Shown here: in pieces, positions 8,948 through 17,432 of the stretch
Numbering within the stretch: the stretch's first letter is position 1
How the letters are laid out: every line of letters starts with the position of its first letter
From: a virus
DNA length: 64,000 bases
IMG/VR virus record: IMGVR_UViG_3300035180_001452
Span: 58,381-122,380 of that record
Strand: one strand, 5' to 3'
Notes under the pieces: model-generated
Told to the model about the DNA's origin: nothing
Databases searched by the model: none
Seen by the model: the letters and a program-made list of their open reading frames with translations, nothing else
Position numbers and translations under genes: made by a program

Positions 8948-10102
8948 TTAGGAAGGCGTTACATTAAGGTATGTATTAATTGGCGACCAGTTCTGCTCAA
9001 GTCTCACATTAGAGATAACAGCAGCGGATCGCCCGCCATTAAGCGTACCAACCCCATACCTCTCGCGAACCTTTAGATTAAGGATATCTCTGCGAGGATC
9101 CTTAAACTCTTCGGTCTCCATGGGGTCCCTCTGAAGGATAAGTACGCTATGATTCCTATCCACAATATAGATGTCAGTAATATTAGTTGCAGGAAGTGAC
9201 GATGCAGGACCAGTAGTAAAGGTTCCGTTTAGTGTAAATGGAACGAATGGTGATACCTGATAGGCAACGTTCCAAGGAACATTAACTGTCTGATCAAAGT
9301 CAGGCTTGCTAGTCCAGACGGACTGGCCAATCTGACCCTGCGTGTACATAATATTACGTAGGATAGGATCCTTAGCAAATACCGCCCAAGCTAGCGGGTG
9401 CATGATAATATCCGTTGGGATATATTCATGAGAAACTAGAGCGCCCATAGCATCGATGAAATCATCAAACGTTGCGCTGAAGTTTCTTGCCTGGGAGTAA
9501 GACTTGCCATTAGTCCACATAGTAGAATCGGTAGAGCTGTTGTCAAATACCTTGTGCCCATGTGCCTGGAACTCAAGGAAGATCTTCTCTTCCTTTCGTC
9601 TCATCATAGCAAAGCCAGCAGCTTCGACATATAGCGCTAGAAGATCCCACATAGAATCCTTAATAAGATCCTCTGAGAGTGAGATCATGGTACCAACCTT
9701 GTTGACCTTGATCTCAGTCAGATGCTCGGTGAAGGCAGGTAGCTGCTCTCTGTATTCACCTACATCTGTCATATCGAAGGCCCTGATAGCGCCCATTACT
9801 GGAAACTCAATAGACCTTACGTTATCGACCTGAATAGTTCTGGCAAGTAGTGCCTGGCCAATCATAAGCGGCTCTTTTGGCCTAAGCAGTACGTCAGAAA
9901 TAACCTTTGGGAATAGAATAGAAACGTCAGCTGCTCTTAAAGCCTCTTCCATAGGAATACGAGGACCTCGATAAGAGCCGTCCGTCTTCATCATATTTTC
10001 TAAAACTTCTACATTTTTAGCAAACTCTACCGGGTTGAAGTCACTAGCGGTGCCGGGCTTCTTGGTATGTTGCTCTAGAATTTCAGCAAATTTAAGGGAC
10101 AT
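8948..10102 (-). CDS. Major capsid protein (HK97-fold)
   Basis: This 384-aa protein has the layout of HK97-type shell proteins. It has a short N-terminal arm, a P-domain with the long helix region MWDLLALYVEAAGFAMMRRK (about residues 160-178), and an A-domain segment FIDAMGALVSHEYIPTDIIM followed by HPLAWAVF. It ends in ILNLKVRERYGVGTLNGGRS, typical of the closing strand. The gene is preceded by the decoration-like and protease genes and flanked by terminator hairpins on both sides, as expected for a heavily expressed gene. It has a GGAGATTC ribosome site. Identity rests on pattern and order rather than on a database match. Confidence 0.8.
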   Translation of the reverse strand: MSLKFAEILEQHTKKPGTASDFNPVEFAKNVEVLENMMKTDGSYRGPRIPMEEALRAADVSILFPKVISDVLLRPKEPLMIGQALLARTIQVDNVRSIEFPVMGAIRAFDMTDVGEYREQLPAFTEHLTEIKVNKVGTMISLSEDLIKDSMWDLLALYVEAAGFAMMRRKEEKIFLEFQAHGHKVFDNSSTDSTMWTNGKSYSQARNFSATFDDFIDAMGALVSHEYIPTDIIMHPLAWAVFAKDPILRNIMYTQGQIGQSVWTSKPDFDQTVNVPWNVAYQVSPFVPFTLNGTFTTGPASSLPATNITDIYIVDRNHSVLILQRDPMETEEFKDPRRDILNLKVRERYGVGTLNGGRSAAVISNVRLEQNWSPINTYLNVTPS

Positions 10103-10140
10103 AGAAGAATCTCCTTATCTGTTAACCAAATCAGATTGGG

Positions 10141-10166
10141 GAGGGGAGGGTTAATCCACTCCCCTC
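10141..10166 (-). terminator. Hairpin upstream of capsid gene
   Basis: An inverted repeat with GAGGGGAG and CTCCCCTC arms separates the decoration-like gene from the capsid gene. It is terminator-like without a clear T tract. Confidence 0.45.
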
Positions 10167-10177
10167 TCTAGTTGGTA

Positions 10178-11434
10178 TTAGTAGATAATACACCGTAGAG
10201 ATCCGACAACACCGGCAACCTCTAGGTTTGCAGGGGTTCCAGGAACTCCAGAGTATCGACCATCGGTAAGACCAATGATACCAGCGTTAAACAGACGACC
10301 ATCCCTATACGAAGTTTCGTAGCTGTAGCTTACAGTTACAGAGTTTACAGTTACGTTGCTAGCAAAGTATAGATCGCCAGTTACCGGGTTGACATTGTAG
10401 TACTGACCCATGGTATAGTCTACAAATGGCATGTCAGCAGTAGAGAGCGGAGTGCTTGTAAGTGTTGTTACTGTTCCGTCTGGAGCAACTAGAGTACCGG
10501 TTACGGTTACAACGATAGACTTCCATGGTGCGATTGGCTTGTTAGCTAGTCTATACCAGGACCCTGAGGTTATAGTAGCGGGAGTCTCATTAGTTACATC
10601 CGTAGTAGGAACTCTTAGTAGCTGCGGAGGATATTCCCAAGCAAGGAAGTTATCAGTCACCCACTCTAGCCAGCCACTTAGATGATGTGCTGCAGAGATA
10701 GGCTCTACTCTAACTACTTCTCCTGCGATCTGGTCAGCCGACTGCCCAAACTCGTATACAAGTGCGGTAGCTGATCCAGGAATGGTAGCAACCCAACACC
10801 CGAAGGTAGGATTCCATGCTACCGATACAGTACTACCATCAACAAGAGTTGTACCATTCCAAGCTACAATAACTCTTGGAGTAAATGCAGGAAGGTTAGC
10901 TGCTGATAGCTGTACCGTAGCCGAAGCTGAAGAAGTCTTTAGATATAGCTTCTTCTCCATCCACTTTACAATCTTACCTTTGTCATTAGGAACCGCAGTA
11001 GTGCTAGTAGCAGAGCCATAGTAGGCAGTAATTTTATCACCACCAGCAGGTACACCATATGCGCCATTAACTGAAGCGACATAAGGTACCTCAATAAATT
11101 CCTCTCTGCTCATAGAAGGCATCCACTGAACCTTCTCTTCCCACTGCCGGAAGATATTAGTTTCAGTATAGCCTGCAGGCTTGTTACTCACACCATCAGC
11201 AATGGTGAGTACAGCCTGCCCGGTATAAGAGGTTGTATCTGGCCTCACAGCAAGAATTCTACCACGAGGAATTACAATCTGATCGCTTGAAGGATATCGA
11301 GGATCGGTTCCTAGTGGAACAAGATTAGGATCAACCACCCAGGATTCTGCAGGGGAGTTCATGCCGGAGATTTTAACACCCGGAGTCCAAACTCTACCAG
11401 CAAAGGGCTGAGAACCTATTAATTGTCCTGCCAT
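10178..11434 (-). CDS. Capsid decoration or accessory structural protein
   Basis: This 418-aa, beta-rich protein is encoded between the protease-scaffold and the major capsid protein. It opens with an extended segment (FAGRVWTPGVKISG, PSSDQIVIPRGRILAVRP), has a central Ig-like portion, and ends in a short GTPANLEVAGVVGSL segment. The order protease, this protein, capsid resembles phages in which this slot encodes a head decoration or vertex protein. Function is inferred from position; no catalytic motif seen. Confidence 0.6.
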   Translation of the reverse strand: MAGQLIGSQPFAGRVWTPGVKISGMNSPAESWVVDPNLVPLGTDPRYPSSDQIVIPRGRILAVRPDTTSYTGQAVLTIADGVSNKPAGYTETNIFRQWEEKVQWMPSMSREEFIEVPYVASVNGAYGVPAGGDKITAYYGSATSTTAVPNDKGKIVKWMEKKLYLKTSSASATVQLSAANLPAFTPRVIVAWNGTTLVDGSTVSVAWNPTFGCWVATIPGSATALVYEFGQSADQIAGEVVRVEPISAAHHLSGWLEWVTDNFLAWEYPPQLLRVPTTDVTNETPATITSGSWYRLANKPIAPWKSIVVTVTGTLVAPDGTVTTLTSTPLSTADMPFVDYTMGQYYNVNPVTGDLYFASNVTVNSVTVSYSYETSYRDGRLFNAGIIGLTDGRYSGVPGTPANLEVAGVVGSLRCIIY

Positions 11435-11463
11435 AGTTATTTCTCCTTATTATTCGGCTAGTC

Positions 11464-13128
11464 CTAGATATTGCTAGAGGACTGCATTTCCTTAAGTCTT
11501 TTTTCTAGTTTCTTTGGATCTAGTCCAAAGTGTACATAGACAGAATCTTCTTCTACCTCAGTCACTTCTCCTACCTTACCCAACTGCTTAGGAGCTACTT
11601 CCGTTTCATCGGTTTTGATTACCGGACTCTTTACCTTTTCTATGGCCTCGATGCTAACTGGAGCACTTCCATTGAACTCTAATAGCAGGTCAGATAGAGA
11701 GTCTTCTAAGGATTGTGTAGTCCTCTTAGAGAAATCTTTTATACAATCGTCTAAGGACCTTTCTCGAATAGCTGGTTTATTAAGTACCTTAGATAGGATA
11801 GCAACCTCACTAGCTAGTCTTAGGTGAGCCTGTACTCCTACCTCCATACATTTTTCATTTAGAGCCTCTATCTGCTCATCTAGTTTATGATCTTCTTTAT
11901 GAGCAGCTTTAGCTAGCTTCTTATTCTTCTTTCTGGCCTTATCCATACTGGTAGAGAGCTCCATAGTATGCTGCTCTAAAGCTTCAATCAGAGCATAGAG
12001 CACTGGATAAGTTGACTCGTCTAGTGGAACGCGTACCGGCTGCCTGGTACTATTCTTTTCGAGAGTCTCTATAATATGATCGGCTTTCTTAAGGCTCTCG
12101 GGTACATCGACCTTTTCTTCCTTACAGTAGCCAATCAAACTAGCATACAACCTATTCTTATAGTCCTGTGGAATATTAGAAGACTCTACAGTCGCATAAA
12201 TAGGCTTAACGCTATTCTTACTTAGAGTAAGTAGAGGATATTCTACGTTCTTCTTTTCATCCTTAAAAACTATAAGACATGACTTCTGTGTAACTTTAGG
12301 TTCTTCTGTAGTAGTTACTTTGGTTTCAGGTACCTTAGTCTCAACTACAGGCTCTGTGTTAGTAGCTTGCGTATTTTTCACTGGAATACTCCACATTCTC
12401 TTGAGATTGTTAAAATCGGATGCGTGCTCCTTAAGAATGATCTCACCCTTATTACTACTCTCCCCACCTAAGATTTTAATATCTTCTACTTGAACCTGTT
12501 TATTAATTACTCTTGCATCAGTATCACTAGGTACTATCACGAAAGACACCTCATGAAATCTCACAGGACCTACTATATAGTAACATTCCTTAAGTCTTCC
12601 ATCTATAAAGTAGGTCTGACCTTTAACATGGTCACATCCGTCTTCTAAATAAGGGCTACCATTACAGATAGAGCAGGTAACACTTTCCGTTTCAACCCCA
12701 ATAGAAACCGTTAAGAATCGTTCAGTAAGAATCATTTCGATAGCAGTAGGATCTGTAATAGCCGGTATTACTGAAACATATCCACCACTACCATTACTTC
12801 CTGGAACAAATTTAGCATATTTCGCCCTACCATAAACAGGGCTGCTCTCACTCCCTAATAATCCAGTAGCTGTTGCATGATCCTGTATTATTGGAATAGG
12901 ATAGGGGTATAGTATTGAATAGACTCCAGTACCCTCAGCTTCATTACCTATTAAGCTTTCTGATGGATAGAAGGTTTTATTCCTTGTTACTTTATCAGCA
13001 GTAATAGCTCTTATCTCAGGATAAAGGACGCTTGGTATATCCCCGCCAAATGCCTCCATAACACGCTTTTCTAGAGTATCCTTACCAGGGCTAAGTACAA
13101 CGGATTCTACTAGTCTAATTCTTCCCAT
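11464..13128 (-). CDS. Prohead protease fused to scaffold-like domain
   Basis: This 554-aa protein starts with a prohead-protease core. A histidine sits in PIIQDHATATG (His84) and a serine in LTVSIGVE (Ser142), matching the His and SxG signatures of caudoviral head maturation proteases, and a closing VSFVIVPSDTDARV strand follows. Between them a CxxC...C cluster (CSICNG, then DGCDHV) suggests a small zinc knuckle, which is unusual for the family. The C-terminal ~330 residues are charged and helical (a long coiled-coil stretch near residues 395-430) like a scaffold. It would act as internal core and then cleave head proteins before DNA packaging. The gene lies between portal and capsid genes, as in most phages. 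Confidence 0.75.
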   Translation of the reverse strand: MGRIRLVESVVLSPGKDTLEKRVMEAFGGDIPSVLYPEIRAITADKVTRNKTFYPSESLIGNEAEGTGVYSILYPYPIPIIQDHATATGLLGSESSPVYGRAKYAKFVPGSNGSGGYVSVIPAITDPTAIEMILTERFLTVSIGVETESVTCSICNGSPYLEDGCDHVKGQTYFIDGRLKECYYIVGPVRFHEVSFVIVPSDTDARVINKQVQVEDIKILGGESSNKGEIILKEHASDFNNLKRMWSIPVKNTQATNTEPVVETKVPETKVTTTEEPKVTQKSCLIVFKDEKKNVEYPLLTLSKNSVKPIYATVESSNIPQDYKNRLYASLIGYCKEEKVDVPESLKKADHIIETLEKNSTRQPVRVPLDESTYPVLYALIEALEQHTMELSTSMDKARKKNKKLAKAAHKEDHKLDEQIEALNEKCMEVGVQAHLRLASEVAILSKVLNKPAIRERSLDDCIKDFSKRTTQSLEDSLSDLLLEFNGSAPVSIEAIEKVKSPVIKTDETEVAPKQLGKVGEVTEVEEDSVYVHFGLDPKKLEKRLKEMQSSSNI

Positions 13129-13130
13129 AG

Positions 13131-13466
13131 TTAGCTCCCTATTTCTTTTTGATCAGCTAACTTATTTTCTCTTAGCTTCTCTTCTGCTTCTCTAATCCTA
13201 GCAGTCAGTCTTTCATTAATCATTTCCAGCTTTAGATTCTTTCTCCTTTCTTCTAGAAGCTCATTGTATAGCTGCACTTTTTCTATTCTGCTTGATCTGA
13301 CTTCAGCCCACAGTTCTTCAGTAAGTTTTGCTCGGTCGTCTATTTCTCTTATTTCGACAGTGGCGTCATCACTTTTCTGTCTGTCTTTTTTACTAATCCA
13401 ATGGCCCAGGAGGAAGACTAGTAGTCCGCTTATTACTGACGCTAGAAATGGTAGATACTCCTTCAT
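13131..13466 (-). CDS. Membrane-anchored coiled-coil protein
   Basis: This 111-aa protein has one N-terminal membrane helix (FLASVISGLLVFLLGHWI) followed by a long charged coiled coil to the end. That is the topology of holin-adjacent or inner-membrane spanin proteins, and also of many small structural anchors. It overlaps the upstream membrane gene by 74 nt in another frame, an arrangement often seen in phage lysis cassettes. A lysis role is possible but unproven because no endolysin is adjacent. Confidence 0.55.
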   Translation of the reverse strand: MKEYLPFLASVISGLLVFLLGHWISKKDRQKSDDATVEIREIDDRAKLTEELWAEVRSSRIEKVQLYNELLEERRKNLKLEMINERLTARIREAEEKLRENKLADQKEIGS

Positions 13467-13881
13467 TTACATTATTTCTCCTCTGGCTTCTAGACAGTAT
13501 GCCTGTAAGTCTTAGGTATACTAGAGCAGAAGATAGAGCGAAGGTTGAGGATAATATAGCAAATATATCATGAGTCTTTCCAATAACTACTGTTAGATAT
13601 GACCATATAACGCAAGATAGTAGACTCGCTAATCTTCTGTAATTTACCTTGTCCCCCATCATACCTATAATATGAAATATACCGAGAATACAAACTGCTA
13701 CTGATAGTATTCTATAGTCTACCGAAGTTTCTATTGCCTTATATCCGGCATCATCTACATTAGGTAGATTAATTAAAAATACTACTCCAAGTATTACTTT
13801 AGCTAAAATAGACTGCAGCTCGGCAATCTCTATATCATATCTATACAGTAGATTCCAGATTAAGTTCATAAAGCCTCTCAT
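13393..13881 (-). CDS. Multi-pass membrane protein, unknown
   Basis: This 162-aa protein has about four hydrophobic helices (ILAKVILGVVFLINL, ILSVAVCILGIFHIIGMM, LLSCVIWSYLTVVIG, IFAILSSTFALSSALVYL) and a polar tail. Its start has a strong GGAAGGAGA ribosome site, and the ATG overlaps the portal stop by 4 nt. The tail overlaps the next gene extensively. A holin-like role is conceivable given the neighbouring single-pass coiled-coil protein, but no family was recognised. Confidence 0.55.
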   Translation of the reverse strand: MRGFMNLIWNLLYRYDIEIAELQSILAKVILGVVFLINLPNVDDAGYKAIETSVDYRILSVAVCILGIFHIIGMMGDKVNYRRLASLLSCVIWSYLTVVIGKTHDIFAILSSTFALSSALVYLRLTGILSRSQRRNNVNEGVSTISSVSNKRTTSLPPGPLD

Positions 13882-15668
13882 TTCTCTCCTTCCATTAGAA
13901 CCAGTAAGACTGGTCTCTCGTTTGAGAGTCTAGCATTAACTCTTATATATCCTGTAGTTTCGTTATTAGATAGAACATCATTGACTATCATATTACATAA
14001 AGGTAGGATATACGAATCGTTGCTAATATTACCAAATGCTTTAGCTCTTAGATCAGAGGCCTTTATAGTTCCTTCTTTTATTCCTGGAATGAGAGAGACT
14101 ACGGTTTCACACATATTGCCAAAGGCTTCTATATTACTCGAGTAGTTCTCAACTGACATCTTCTGGGCAGTAGGAGCTCCAGCTTTAGCTAATGGACCGG
14201 TAGTTTTATTCGAGGGGGATATAATATTCTTTGTTTGCTTCTTGTCTTTAGTAATACTTTTGGCAGCTACTTTTCCAGAGGACTTAGGTGCAGCTACCAT
14301 ATCTTTAATTTCCCCGTCCTTAAGATCTATCGGATCCATACCAATCTTAGAAGCTACTAACTGAGGTATCTGTACCTGGTGAACGTAGTAGTCTTTCCAA
14401 TTGGCCTCATCCGATCTACCCAGTGCCTGTCTAAGTTCCTCCGAGCTAATAGCATTCATGGTCCACAGGTTTAGAGCATGGGTCTGTTCTTTAATCTGGC
14501 GCTCAACTTCGATCTCGTGCCAGCCAAGAACTACCTGATCCTCTGGGTTATTCCACGGGTCAAACCCACCTTCTATTAACAGCTCATTAAATATGTACAT
14601 AGTAATGTAGTGGGTTAAAAGTAATTGGTACATCTTAGCACGATTGTGCATTTGTGTGGTAAGGGCATCTGCGGTACCGGCAGGAGCACCAACGTTCTCC
14701 CCCATAACCAGCTCTGATACTCCAAGACCTGAGAATACTCTCTGCTTAAAAAGTTTTAGATATCCTTCTGCTCTAATGGCTTGAGATTCAGCTCCAACAA
14801 CCTGAATCTTATGTCCTGGGGGAGTTATTATAAAACCATCTGGGGCAGTAGTTTGGAAATTACGTATAGCATCGTCTATATCTTCCTGCCTACCCTCACC
14901 CGTCCCGGTAATGTCTGGAACCTGTTGATGAATAATAGGATTAAGATGCTTATATATAAGCTTGAGAACATTCTCCTCTGCCTGTCTTAGAGCTCTAATG
15001 TCCTCAATAACAGATACTACCGGAGGGATTCCCCATATGCCGCCAGCTTCCTTACAGTAGGTAAAGTGTAAAATATCTTCTGGCTTAAATGTTTTTGTAA
15101 CGTTCCTTACTTTTTGTATCCAGTAGGCTATATCACCATTTTCATTTAGCTGGGGAGCCATCTGATGTGCGGGTAGATTAAAATACGCTCCTACTGGAGG
15201 CTTGCCCTCATACCCTTTTAGAGATAGCCCTGGAATAGGATCTGGGCTATTAGTTCTTACAGTTACCAAGAAGCAGTTACCATATTTTACAAAGTCTCGT
15301 ATGGCATTTTCTAGTATAAGCTCCCAGGGTTCTCCACTAGCAAAGCCCATAATCTTTAATCTTTTTTCTATATAAGCTTTAGGAGCTGGTTGACCTTCTA
15401 GCTTCCATCCTTCTTTTATAATTATTTCGATATATTTATCGATGCCTTGTCTAATATAGCTGTCTACAAGATAGGCATTTCTTACAGCTTCTATATCAAA
15501 AGGAGGAGCTGTACCAACTTGCTGAGCTCTAAGCCCTGATCCAACTTGATAGTTTAAAACTGGATTGGCTACTCTCTTTATATTAGTAGATTTCTTTTGT
15601 ACGTTCTTACTACTATTAAGAGCCTGTATTCCAGTTCTTGTTGGTAGCTTTATGTTAAAAGATGCCAT
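13878..15668 (-). CDS. Portal protein
   Basis: This 596-aa protein has portal features. There is a region with VDSYIRQGIDKYIEIIIKEGW at about residues 68-88, followed by an FVKYGNCFLVTVRT strand and HFTYCKEAGGIWGIPPVVS. The segment RVFSGLGVSELVMGENVGAPAG is typical of the clip/stem entry, and is followed by the long helix QMHNRAKMYQLLLTHYITMY. The portal forms the twelve-fold channel at one capsid vertex through which DNA is packaged and ejected. It is encoded between terminase and protease genes. The C-terminal ~100 residues look like an extension with a low-complexity linker (about 455-490). Confidence 0.85.
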   Translation of the reverse strand: MASFNIKLPTRTGIQALNSSKNVQKKSTNIKRVANPVLNYQVGSGLRAQQVGTAPPFDIEAVRNAYLVDSYIRQGIDKYIEIIIKEGWKLEGQPAPKAYIEKRLKIMGFASGEPWELILENAIRDFVKYGNCFLVTVRTNSPDPIPGLSLKGYEGKPPVGAYFNLPAHQMAPQLNENGDIAYWIQKVRNVTKTFKPEDILHFTYCKEAGGIWGIPPVVSVIEDIRALRQAEENVLKLIYKHLNPIIHQQVPDITGTGEGRQEDIDDAIRNFQTTAPDGFIITPPGHKIQVVGAESQAIRAEGYLKLFKQRVFSGLGVSELVMGENVGAPAGTADALTTQMHNRAKMYQLLLTHYITMYIFNELLIEGGFDPWNNPEDQVVLGWHEIEVERQIKEQTHALNLWTMNAISSEELRQALGRSDEANWKDYYVHQVQIPQLVASKIGMDPIDLKDGEIKDMVAAPKSSGKVAAKSITKDKKQTKNIISPSNKTTGPLAKAGAPTAQKMSVENYSSNIEAFGNMCETVVSLIPGIKEGTIKASDLRAKAFGNISNDSYILPLCNMIVNDVLSNNETTGYIRVNARLSNERPVLLVLMEGEK

Positions 15669-15671
15669 AGT

Positions 15672-16118
15672 TTATTCCTTTTTTGAAAGGGCTTGATCGA
15701 GCACTATTTTCAGACTTATAGCATCTACTGGGTCGTTCCAGTATATAGGTACTAAAGGTAAACCAATTTCTTTACATGTAAGACGTAACGTACTTTCAGC
15801 TTCATTAGCTGCTTCCCATGCACGCTTGTTCTTACAATACTTTCTACATGTTTCCCAAGAACCTACTTCTGGGCCATATACTTGAACAGCTAGGGGAAGA
15901 TCTGTAAATATTATAGTAATAGGAGGATGCACGCTAGAAGAAATGTACCAGCTCCACTTACCGTCTATAACATAGGGTTCGCTGGAGTCAAGGAGTGTAA
16001 GGAGAGTTTCTATAACTAGTCTACACCTATTCTTGTAATCACTTTTAATATGGAGACCTCCTAGTATATACAACCATACTATATCAGATAGCCACCATAT
16101 AAGCCTTCTAAGAACCAT
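15672..16118 (-). CDS. Hypothetical protein upstream of portal
   Basis: This 148-aa protein has a hydrophobic, tryptophan-rich N-terminus (LIWWLSDIVWLYILGG) that could associate with membrane, then mixed alpha/beta sequence. It ends 3 nt before the portal gene. Not recognised. Its position between terminase and portal suggests packaging or head assembly, but this is weak evidence. Confidence 0.5.
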   Translation of the reverse strand: MVLRRLIWWLSDIVWLYILGGLHIKSDYKNRCRLVIETLLTLLDSSEPYVIDGKWSWYISSSVHPPITIIFTDLPLAVQVYGPEVGSWETCRKYCKNKRAWEAANEAESTLRLTCKEIGLPLVPIYWNDPVDAISLKIVLDQALSKKE

Positions 16119-16186
16119 ATCCTGCCCTTTCTACCGCCATCCCTTGGCCACTGGTAGTTGACCAACTCTATAAAGATTCGCTCATA

Positions 16187-16220
16187 CCGCCTTTCTCGGC
16201 AGAGAAGTTTGGTAAGGCGG
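16187..16220 (-). terminator. Hairpin between helical gene and 148-aa gene
   Basis: CCGCCTT pairs with AAGGCGG, with an inner TTCTC/GAGAA stem. It lies directly after the stop of the gene at 16226 on the minus strand and probably stabilises or ends that transcript. Confidence 0.45.
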
Positions 16221-16225
16221 CAGGG

Positions 16226-17422
16226 TTATTTACTCTTAGCCAATCTACCTTTTACGTACTGTACCATTTGCTCATCGAGGCTACCAGAACTCAGTATAGT
16301 ATCTAGAGACTCGAGAATTATATCCAAGGTTGCTAGATGCTTATTCATGGTAACATTTTTATCGGCTAAATCAACTAGAAGGCCTCTTACTTCATACTTT
16401 TTATATATCTCTTTCTGTAGCTCATATATTTTTGATACGTAATCAAATCTAAGATTTCGTGCTTCCTCTATTATTATTCCAATAAGTTCATCAAAAGCAT
16501 CGCAATCAGGATCATTTATTAAATCCACAACATTGGTTAGTAGATTTATTAGCGGATCATTAAGCTTGCTTTGTAGCTGTCCTACTACAGAAGCTACCTC
16601 TTCTAATGCTTTAATAGCTAATAGTTGAACGAACCTGTTTAACAAATTCCTTCTAGTAGATTTCCAGTTAACCTTATCCTTAAGTACAGAGTATCTAATG
16701 ATAGCACGAGCAGCTCTAATAGTATTAATGAAGTCTTGCTTAGATGATGCTATGCTAGATAGTGAAGAAGAAGGTATTATACCTGAGTTATATTTACTAC
16801 CATACATGTTATGTAGCATTCTGGCAATCTTTCTGATTGCACACTCAGGCAACTTCTTCTTAGCTCTATCTAACGCCATTTTAATCCTATCTCTAAGAGT
16901 TTGAGCCTGGTACAGGTTATCACGATGAACATCTCTTATCTCAGGTAATATATTAGGCCTATTAACAGAATTAGCTAAATAAGATAAGGAGTTTTCTAAT
17001 TCTTGCTTTACTTCTAGTAGAGTTCCATACAGTATTCCCAGTATAGAGTTTCCATTGTTCCAATGGTGCTCCTCGTACTGTACAACCATATCTGGCCATA
17101 TAGTATTACCGGTGAGTAACCAATTCTGTATATCTGCTATAGTAAACTGTTCCTGCTCTACTATATCTTTGTACTCATCTGGAACCGGAACTACTACATT
17201 AGAAAGTTCTGCATTAGCCTCATTTATAAGGCCGTTCCATTCTTCTATCTCTGAAGTAAGCTCGTCTACCAGGCTATCTATAGGAGATTCATTATTAACA
17301 GATTCCTGATTAATAAATTCCTGTCCTGAAGCTGGTTGCTCAACAGAACTATCCTCAGGTAAAAGAACCTCCGGGATCGTTTCCTTAAGTACTCTCTTCT
17401 TAGTAATCTTATCTAAGGACAT
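16226..17422 (-). CDS. Large helical protein between terminase and portal
   Basis: This 398-aa, almost entirely helical protein has an acidic N-terminal ~65 residues (IDSLVDELTSEIEEWNGLI) and long amphipathic helices in the rest (ALEEVASVVGQLQSKLNDPL). No enzymatic motif or membrane segment is seen. It is 10 nt downstream of the terminase stop. It could be a portal-associated or internal virion protein; not recognised. Confidence 0.55.
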   Translation of the reverse strand: MSLDKITKKRVLKETIPEVLLPEDSSVEQPASGQEFINQESVNNESPIDSLVDELTSEIEEWNGLINEANAELSNVVVPVPDEYKDIVEQEQFTIADIQNWLLTGNTIWPDMVVQYEEHHWNNGNSILGILYGTLLEVKQELENSLSYLANSVNRPNILPEIRDVHRDNLYQAQTLRDRIKMALDRAKKKLPECAIRKIARMLHNMYGSKYNSGIIPSSSLSSIASSKQDFINTIRAARAIIRYSVLKDKVNWKSTRRNLLNRFVQLLAIKALEEVASVVGQLQSKLNDPLINLLTNVVDLINDPDCDAFDELIGIIIEEARNLRFDYVSKIYELQKEIYKKYEVRGLLVDLADKNVTMNKHLATLDIILESLDTILSSGSLDEQMVQYVKGRLAKSK

Positions 17423-17432
17423 CCGCGTTCCT

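Noticed and set aside
13131-13881. A lysis cassette (holin and spanin)
   Set aside because: Topologies are compatible, but no endolysin gene is adjacent and the pair lies between portal and protease genes, so only membrane proteins are reported.
16119-16225. A tRNA-like fold in the gap before gene 15672
   Set aside because: Only a single CCGCCTT/AAGGCGG stem can be drawn; no cloverleaf, anticodon arm or CCA-type acceptor.
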